Shown one piece after another: positions 7,290-11,798 of a stretch of DNA of 11,798 bases. The DNA comes from DASZGI01 sp035938995 (GTDB taxonomy: Bacteria > Actinomycetota > Actinomycetes > Streptomycetales > Catenulisporaceae). Positions within the stretch are counted from its first letter, which is position 1. Every line of letters begins with the position of its first letter. The stretch spans positions 1 to 11,798 of the forward strand of contig NZ_DASZGI010000162.1 of NCBI RefSeq assembly GCF_035938995.1, written 5' to 3'. A model generated the notes under the pieces. The model was not told the origin of the DNA. It was given only the letters and a program-made list of their open reading frames with translations, and made no database searches. The position numbers and the translations under genes were made by a program.

Positions 7290-8672
7290 TCAGGCGTCGA
7301 CCTTCTCATCCTCGGAGGGTCCGGCGATCGACTCGACCGCCGGGGCGGTCGCGGCGGCCACGCTCGCCGCCGCGCGGTGCAGGGCGCCGGACAGGCCGCC
7401 CCAGTCGTACGCGGTCTCGGCGTGCTCGCTCTGGTCCACGCCGACGATCTCCGCCTCCTCGGTGACCCGCAGACCGATCGTCTTATGTACCGCGAAGGCC
7501 AGGATCAGCGAGACCACAAAGGAGTAGGCGAACACGATGCCGGCGCCCTCGGACTGGGCCCACAGCTGGTCGAAACCGCCGTGGTAGAACACGCCCGCGC
7601 GGGCGCCGTTGGTGTAGCCGCCCACCTCGATCGGGTCCGCGAAGAAACCGATGAGCAGGGTGCCGAGGATACCGCCGACCAGGTGTACCCCGACGACGTC
7701 GAGCGAGTCGTCGAAGCCGAACTTATTCTTCAGGTTGATCGCGTAGGCGCACACGAAGCCGGGGATCAGGCCCACGAAGATCGCCCCGAGCGGCGAGACA
7801 GACGCACAGGCGGGGGTGATCGCGACCAGGCCCGCGACCGCGCCGGACGCGGCGCCGACGGTGGTGAACTTGCCGTGCTGGATCTTCTCCGCGGCCAGCC
7901 AGCCGATCACCGCGGTGCAGGTGGCCACCTGGGTGTTCATGAACACCACCGAGGCCTGGCCGCTGGCGGTCAGCGCGGAGCCGGCGTTGAAACCGAACCA
8001 GCCGAACCACAGCAGCGCGGCCCCCAGCATCACGAAGGGCACGTTGTGCGGGCGCATCGGGTCCTTGCGGTAGCCCACCCGCTTGCCGATCACCAGGGCG
8101 CAGGCGAGCGCTCCGGCACCGGCGTTGATGTGCACCGCGGTACCGCCGGCGAAGTCCATCACGTGCAGCTTGGCGTTGATGAAGCCGTTCGGGGAGAACA
8201 CCCAGTGGGCGACCGGGAAGTAGATCACGGTGACCCAGCCGACGACGTACACGGTCCAGCCGACGAACTTGGTGCGGTCCGCGATCGCGCCGGAGATCAG
8301 CGCGGGGGTGATGATCGCGAACATCAGCTGGAAGCAGGCCACCGCGAACAGCGGGACCCCGGTGGAGCCGTAGATGCCGGGGTGCCCCGAGGTGACGCCG
8401 GTGGCGATGCCATGCATCCCCCACTGCTGCAGGCCGCCCCAGAAGCCGCTGCCGTTCGCGTCGTTCGCGTTGCCGAACGAGACCGACCAGCCGTACAGCA
8501 CCCACGCCACGGTCACCACCGCGATGCAGATGAAGTTCATCATCAGCATGTTCAGCACGCTCTTCGCGCGCACCATGCCCCCGTAGAAGAACGCCAATCC
8601 AGGCGTCATGAGCAGCACGAGCGCCGAACTGGCCAGCACCCACGCGGTGTTGCCAGAGTCCAGAGTTGGCAT
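7290..8672 (-). CDS. amtB: Ammonium transporter AmtB
   Basis: 460 residues; an Amt/Mep/Rh-type trimeric inner-membrane channel for ammonium. Conserved segments are seen: the first helix and FFYGGMVRAKSVLNMLMMNF (28-47), FQLMFAIITPALISGAIADR (114-133), DFAGGTAVHINAG with D173 and pore histidine H181, WFGWFGFNAGSA (222-233), and DVVGVHLVGGILGT with the second pore histidine H330. The sequence fits 11 membrane helices. A cytosolic tail after about residue 400 contains GLRVTEEAEIVGVDQSEHAETAY, the region that contacts GlnK. There is no obvious cleavable signal peptide. The ATG at 8670-8672 has GAAGGA 10 nt upstream. It is the first gene of amtB-glnK-glnD and has a GlnR box about 190 bp upstream of the start codon. 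Confidence 0.98.
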   Translation of the reverse strand: MPTLDSGNTAWVLASSALVLLMTPGLAFFYGGMVRAKSVLNMLMMNFICIAVVTVAWVLYGWSVSFGNANDANGSGFWGGLQQWGMHGIATGVTSGHPGIYGSTGVPLFAVACFQLMFAIITPALISGAIADRTKFVGWTVYVVGWVTVIYFPVAHWVFSPNGFINAKLHVMDFAGGTAVHINAGAGALACALVIGKRVGYRKDPMRPHNVPFVMLGAALLWFGWFGFNAGSALTASGQASVVFMNTQVATCTAVIGWLAAEKIQHGKFTTVGAASGAVAGLVAITPACASVSPLGAIFVGLIPGFVCAYAINLKNKFGFDDSLDVVGVHLVGGILGTLLIGFFADPIEVGGYTNGARAGVFYHGGFDQLWAQSEGAGIVFAYSFVVSLILAFAVHKTIGLRVTEEAEIVGVDQSEHAETAYDWGGLSGALHRAAASVAAATAPAVESIAGPSEDEKVDA

Positions 8673-8860
8673 CGGTCACGTATCCTTCGCGAGGCCCGCC
8701 CGGCGGTTCGGCGCCGCACGCCGTCCGGCCGGGTCGTGTCAGTGGAAAGGTTGCGCAGCGTGACGCCGACTGGGCCCAGCCGACAGTTCACGGGAAGTTG
8801 ACTGAAGTTGTCGTTGCGCAGAACATTCGCGTCGAGCCATTACCACTCACGGCGCGTGTT

Positions 8861-8876
8861 GTTTCACCGACGTGAC
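8861..8876 (-). promoter_or_regulatory. GlnR box upstream of amtB
   Basis: On the minus strand GTCAC-N6-GAAAC is present (GTCAC 8876-8872, GAAAC 8865-8861). This matches the Streptomyces GlnR half-site pair gTnAC-n6-GaAAC exactly. Continuing the 11-bp phase, the next pair is degenerate (CGCCG, then GTAAT at 8843-8839), so only one good a-b pair exists. GlnR is the nitrogen regulator that activates amtB in Streptomyces under limitation. The box lies just downstream of the nsdA-like stop codon, about 190 bp before the amtB start. Confidence 0.7.
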
Positions 8877-8892
8877 GGATCGCTCAAACCGG

Positions 8893-10374
8893 TTACGTCC
8901 GTGTGAACGCTTGCGCGGGGAACGGGATCGCCGGGCCGGGCGCCCCGACACCTGCGGGTTCGCGCAGCCGCTCGGACAGTTCCCGCAGCGCCGGGTCCTG
9001 TGGGAAGCGGTGCCGGGCGCGGGCGGCGACTTCGCGCAGCCGCTCTTCTGTGTGTCTGGACCGTAACCGAACGGCAAGGGCCGAGGCGGCGCGCAGATGC
9101 TCGGCCGCGGCGGACGCGTCGCCCATGATGACCCGCGCTTCGGCGGCTCCGGCCAGCGCGGTTACTCGGCCGCGCAGGTATCCGGGCCACTCGCGCTCGT
9201 ACAGGCCGACCGCCGTCTCGAGGTCGGCCGCCGCGACGACCGCGACACTCGGCTCCCGAGCGGCCAGGTCGCAGCGGGCCAGGCCGAGATCCGTGTGGAG
9301 GGCGGCCAGGGTGAACCAGGCCAGCCAGTCCGCGCCGCGCTCTTGCGCCCGGGCCTTGGCGTGCAGCGCCTTCGCCCGCTCGGCGGAGTATTGGCAGGCC
9401 TCTGCGAAACCGAGGGCGCCGAAGGCGCGCGACTCGACCGCGTCGGCCAGCGCGGCGGCCAGCGGATCGAGCTCGCCGCGCGCCCCGGAGCGGCCGACGG
9501 CGAGCAGGTCGAGTGCGTCCTGAGCGCGCTTCAGATAGATCTGCTGACGGCCCATCGCGGCCAGGATGCCGACCGCCAGCGCCTTGTCGCCCGCCTCCAT
9601 CGCGGCGTGCAGGGCGAGAATCTGGTAGCGCTGGGCGGTGGCCTGGAGCCGGGAGTCGAAGGCCATCTCGCCGGCCAGCAGCGCGATCTCGGCGGCGATC
9701 CGGAACAGCCGGTGGCCACTGTGGTCGGGGGCCTGCCGGATCAGCTCGGCCACCTCGTAGAGCTGGCCGACGACGGCAGCCCGCCGGACGCCGCCGCCCG
9801 CCGCCGCGTCCCACGCGCGGAAGGTGCGGGCGGCCTCCTCGAGCTGCTCGGCCAGCAGCGCGAGCCGCCCGCCGCGCGAGCGCGGCGCCGGCACGGATGC
9901 ATGTGCATCGACGCCGACGGTGCGCACCGCGGCCGCGGGCAGCAGCCACCGCTTCACGGGTTCGACCAGCGCCGAGCCCGCCGCGAGCGGGGGCGCGCCA
10001 CCGCCCGCGCCGCGGCGGCCGAGAATCAGGTCACTGCGACAGAACTCGGCGAGCAGCTCGGCGGTGCGCTCACCGGACCAGGGCAGGTCGGCCAGCGTGC
10101 CGGCGATCGGGCTGGCCGGCTCGCGCAGGCCGAGGTCGCTGAGGGTGACCACGCAGCCGAAGCGCTCGCCGAACAGCTCGGTCAGGATCCGTGGGATCGG
10201 GTCGCGCGGCTGCTCCCCGTCGAGCCAGCGGCGCACCCGGGAGGTGTCGGTGGCGACGTGGGTGGCCCCCAAGTCCCGGGCGCGCCGGTTGACCAGGCGG
10301 GCCAGTTCCCCCTTCGACCATCCGCTGCGTACGAACCAGGAGCCGAGCAGTTCGTTCGGGACACGCTCCGACAC
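8893..10374 (-). CDS. nsdA: NsdA-like HTH/TPR developmental regulator
   Basis: 493 residues. It is recognised from recalled NsdA N-terminal sequence (PNELLGSWFVRSGWSKGELARLVNRRARDLG…TDTSRVRRWLDGEQPRDPIPRILTELFGERFGC) and from its position next to amtB. In Streptomyces coelicolor NsdA negatively affects differentiation and antibiotic production. Residues about 10-75 look like an HTH DNA-binding region. The rest is Ala/Arg/Glu-rich helical sequence compatible with TPR repeats (for example AEIALLAGEMAFDSRLQATAQRYQILALHAAMEAGDKALAVGILAAMGRQ, given here only as type). The start is the GTG at 10372-10374 with AAGGAGG 9 nt upstream; the longer open frame to 10554 adds 60 low-complexity residues without a ribosome site. 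Leu437 is a TTA codon (9064-9066). Molecular targets are not known from sequence. Confidence 0.8.
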   Translation of the reverse strand: MSERVPNELLGSWFVRSGWSKGELARLVNRRARDLGATHVATDTSRVRRWLDGEQPRDPIPRILTELFGERFGCVVTLSDLGLREPASPIAGTLADLPWSGERTAELLAEFCRSDLILGRRGAGGGAPPLAAGSALVEPVKRWLLPAAAVRTVGVDAHASVPAPRSRGGRLALLAEQLEEAARTFRAWDAAAGGGVRRAAVVGQLYEVAELIRQAPDHSGHRLFRIAAEIALLAGEMAFDSRLQATAQRYQILALHAAMEAGDKALAVGILAAMGRQQIYLKRAQDALDLLAVGRSGARGELDPLAAALADAVESRAFGALGFAEACQYSAERAKALHAKARAQERGADWLAWFTLAALHTDLGLARCDLAAREPSVAVVAAADLETAVGLYEREWPGYLRGRVTALAGAAEARVIMGDASAAAEHLRAASALAVRLRSRHTEERLREVAARARHRFPQDPALRELSERLREPAGVGAPGPAIPFPAQAFTRT

Positions 10375-10719
10375 CGCCCGAACCCTCCTTGCCGCGACCG
10401 GCCACCGCCTGAAGCACCCTGATGCTCTAGCACTGTGATGCCCGAGGCACCCATGCCGAAGCACCCTGACCGAAGTCCGGCGGAGCGTAGTTGATGATGA
10501 GCTGAACGTAACCGTCCGGCGCGCGTGATGCAGGCGAAATTGCAAATGCGCCATGATTCGCCACCCAGCGCCATGTTCTGTGTTCCCTTTGACCGGCTAT
10601 GGTCTATTCCGTGGGGGAGGCTGTAGCGCGCCATCGCTCGTTCCGGTGAGCACGGCGCGGTCGCGGTCCCGAGCGGTGACCCGGCCCCGGGCGTCGGAGT
10701 TGAGAAGGGTGTGACGACG
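10375..10719. other. 345-bp divergent regulatory region between nsdA-like and primase/polymerase-like genes
   Basis: No convincing gene lies here. It holds the nsdA-like ribosome site (AAGGAGGG on the minus strand, 10383-10390), the 14-bp repeats at 10409-10469, an AT-richer patch around 10530-10610, and the octamer GCGCCATG at 10548-10555 and 10568-10575, with a 7/8 copy at 10628. A 6-bp inverted repeat GGCGAA/TTCGCC spans 10533-10562. TATGGT (10598-10603) could be a -10 for the plus-strand gene, but no good -35 accompanies it. Confidence 0.6.
10409..10469 (-). repeat. Three 14-bp direct repeats upstream of the nsdA-like gene
   Basis: On the minus strand: TCAGGGTGCTTCGG (10469-10456), CATGGGTGCCTCGG (10455-10442, directly adjoining), and TCAGGGTGCTTCAG (10422-10409) after a 19-bp spacer. 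The last copy lies about 35 bp before the GTG start. The arrangement suggests a multi-site operator, possibly autoregulatory; that role is inference. Confidence 0.6.
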
Positions 10720-11415
10720 ATGATGCGCGGGCAACTCAGTGGCCTCCTTCCCCGGCAGAGCAGCCGGCGGCACGCCGGACGACGGCAGGGCGACCCGCGG
10801 CGGACGGACCGTCGCGCGGTGGCGCTGCGCTACGCCGCGTGGGACTGGCCGGTGGGTCCCGACCCGACCGTCCCCGCGACTACGGACCCTGAGAAGGTAT
10901 TCGCCGCGTGGACCCGGCTGCCGGACGCGCCGATCCTGGCCGAGTGCGGAAGCGCGTTCGACGTGGTCGTCGCGGACGGCGCCCTGGTCCGCCACGCGCT
11001 GGCCCGGCTCGACCGGCTCGGGGTGGCGGTCGGCCCGGTGGTCGCCTGCCCCGGCGCCTCCCGGCACGTCGCGCCGGGCGGCGGGTTGGCCGCGCCCTCG
11101 GGGTCAGGGAAGCTCTCGGGAACCGGCACGCTCGCGGTGCTCGTGCGAGCGGGCAGTGCCGCGTCGATCGACGCGTTGCTGGACCGCCGGCCCCCCGGCA
11201 CGTCATCGCCACAGGTGATCGGCCGCGGCGCCCGCTTCGAGCTGCCCGCGAGCCTGGACGCCGATCCCCGCCCGGCCTCCGGCGCCTTCAGCGAGCGCTC
11301 CTGGCTGCGCCCGCCCACCGGCGCACGTCCGGCGCTTCCCGCCGCGCACGTCATCCTCGGTGCGCTGGCCCTGGTGCCTTATCGCACGTTCGCCGGAGTC
11401 AGCGCACGCCCCTAA
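10720..11415 (+). CDS. Small bifunctional primase/polymerase-like protein of unknown function
   Basis: 231 residues. Streptomyces genomes carry, next to nsdA and ftsY, a small protein commonly annotated as bifunctional DNA primase/polymerase. The layout here fits, with the core WTRLPDAPILAECGSAFDVVVAD (64-86) and the C-terminal SWLRPP. The DxD metal-binding motif expected of active Prim-Pol enzymes is not evident (VAD only), so catalysis is doubtful. The first about 35 residues are very Arg-rich and could bind nucleic acid. The start is uncertain. The ATG at 10720 (or 10723) is chosen because GAGAAGGG ends 10 nt before it; the in-frame GTG at 10711 lies only 1 nt after that site. The gene is divergent from the nsdA-like gene and convergent with ftsY. 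Family identity is from context and weak motifs. Confidence 0.65.
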   Translation: MMRGQLSGLLPRQSSRRHAGRRQGDPRRTDRRAVALRYAAWDWPVGPDPTVPATTDPEKVFAAWTRLPDAPILAECGSAFDVVVADGALVRHALARLDRLGVAVGPVVACPGASRHVAPGGGLAAPSGSGKLSGTGTLAVLVRAGSAASIDALLDRRPPGTSSPQVIGRGARFELPASLDADPRPASGAFSERSWLRPPTGARPALPAAHVILGALALVPYRTFAGVSARP

Positions 11416-11421
11416 GCGTCA

Positions 11422-11553
11422 TGTGTCTTTCCTGCTCTTCACGAGTGCCGTGGCCCAATGGCGGCTGTAGATCGCGTGGCGGGGAAAAGCGCCGCCGCGC
11501 GATCTTTCGCCGCCGCCACGGCTACTCGTGAAGAGGCTGTGTCTTTCCCTGCT
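11422..11553. repeat. 15/16-bp direct repeats bracketing the palindrome
   Basis: TGTGTCTTTCCTGCT (11422-11436) and TGTGTCTTTCCCTGCT (11538-11553) differ by one inserted C and flank the inverted repeat at 11435-11535. Same-orientation repeats around an inverted-repeat element resemble a target-site duplication of a small non-autonomous element. They could equally be a duplicated terminator segment. Confidence 0.6.
11435..11535. terminator. 101-bp structured palindrome between convergent genes (bidirectional terminator or MITE-like element)
   Basis: Three nested stems are seen. The outer stem pairs 11435-11454 with 11515-11535 (CTCTTCACGAGT … ACTCGTGAAGAG, then GCCGTGGC/GCCACGGC) with a single-base bulge. 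The middle stem is GGCGGC (11460-11465) with GCCGCC (11509-11514). The inner stem pairs 11470-11482 with 11492-11504 (GATCGCG…CGCGATC, continued by GGCGG/CCGCC with one G-U pair) closing on a 9-nt loop. It sits 19 bp after the primase/polymerase-like stop and 34 bp beyond the ftsY stop, so it can end transcription from both sides. It is much longer than an ordinary terminator. Confidence 0.75.
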
Positions 11554-11569
11554 GTCCGCAGAGCGTCTA

Positions 11570-11798
11570 TTAGCCGATCAGTGCGTCCACGAAGGCCGCG
11601 GGCTCGAAGGGCGCCAGGTCGTCGACGCCCTCGCCGAGGCCGACGAGCTTCACCGGTACGCCCAGCTCGCGCTGCACCGCGATCACGATGCCGCCCTTCG
11701 CGGTGCCGTCGAGCTTCGTCAGCACGATGCCGCTGATGTCGACCACCTCGCGGAAGACCCGCGCCTGCACCATGCCGTTCTGGCCGGTCGTCGCGTCC
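11570..11798 (-). CDS. ftsY: Signal recognition particle receptor FtsY, C-terminal 75 residues
   Basis: The visible end reads DATTGQNGMVQAR…VVDISGIVLTKLDGTAKGGIVIAVQRELGVPVKLVGLGEGVDDLAPFEPAAFVDALIG, then TAA. This is the end of the SRP-GTPase G domain. DATTGQ, the G4 motif TKLDGTAKGG and the closing GLGEGVDDLAPF distinguish FtsY from Ffh. FtsY docks the SRP-ribosome complex at the membrane and pairs its GTPase with that of Ffh. The gene continues upstream beyond the right edge of the window. Confidence 0.97.
   Translation of the reverse strand, partial: DATTGQNGMVQARVFREVVDISGIVLTKLDGTAKGGIVIAVQRELGVPVKLVGLGEGVDDLAPFEPAAFVDALIG

Noticed and set aside
9896..9909. Palindrome GATGCA-TG-TGCATC
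   Set aside because: It lies inside the nsdA-like coding sequence and is short; most likely coincidental.
10375..10554. 60-residue upstream extension of the nsdA-like frame
   Set aside because: No ribosome site at its start and the family N-terminus begins at the GTG preceded by AAGGAGG.
10573..10626. 17-codon plus-strand small frame with two Trp codons, in frame with the downstream gene but closed by TAG
   Set aside because: No ribosome site, too short to judge, and no attenuator structure is evident; probably chance.
1..11798. tRNA, rRNA, SRP RNA, CRISPR array, transposase or phage genes
   Set aside because: Read on both strands, no cloverleaf, repeat-spacer array or transposase/integrase motif could be supported.

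Overview
The window is high-GC actinobacterial DNA (G/C-rich third codon positions, GTG starts, rare TTA codons, streptomycete-type regulatory motifs). The gene order is ffh, inserted accessory genes, glnD, glnK, amtB, an nsdA-like regulator, a small primase/polymerase-like gene, then ftsY. From general knowledge, this resembles the conserved ftsY–nsdA–amtB–glnK–glnD–ffh neighbourhood of Streptomyces and close relatives. The most likely source is Streptomycetaceae or a neighbouring order; the genus cannot be fixed from the sequence alone.

Layout. Positions 1–1489 (minus) hold ffh, the SRP54 GTPase, missing only its C-terminal end. Positions 1658–2569 (plus) hold a DEDDh 3'-5' exonuclease with an N-terminal zinc-knuckle-like motif. 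It converges on, and overlaps by 32 bp, a Tat-exported purple-acid-phosphatase-type enzyme (2538–4271, minus) whose upstream region carries a PHO-box-like array. Next on the minus strand is the nitrogen cassette, transcribed in the order amtB (7290–8672), glnK (6950–7288), glnD (4422–6806). A well-formed GlnR box (8861–8876) lies upstream of amtB, and a strong hairpin lies between glnK and glnD. An NsdA-like HTH/TPR regulator (8893–10374, minus) is divergent from a small primase/polymerase-like protein (10720–11415, plus). The 345-bp gap between them is rich in short repeats. Beyond a 101-bp structured palindrome bracketed by direct repeats lies the 3' end of ftsY (11570–11798, minus).

How the genes work together. 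Ffh and FtsY, the SRP GTPase and its receptor, bracket the window and target nascent membrane proteins. AmtB, GlnK and GlnD form one sensing and transport circuit: GlnD modifies the PII protein GlnK in response to nitrogen status, GlnK docks on AmtB, and GlnR would switch the operon on under nitrogen limitation. The exported phosphatase with a possible PhoP site would add phosphate scavenging. The NsdA-like protein is a developmental regulator in Streptomyces. TTA codons, which depend on bldA tRNA in Streptomyces, occur in three genes (exonuclease, phosphatase, nsdA-like), suggesting developmental control.

I did not find a wholly new multi-gene system. The least explained items are the bracketed palindrome before ftsY, the 13-bp tandem repeats starting at the glnD stop codon, the operator-like repeats upstream of ffh and of nsdA, and the small primase/polymerase-like protein that appears to lack a full catalytic motif. 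Large antisense reading frames opposite glnD, ffh, amtB and nsdA are treated as GC-driven shadows.
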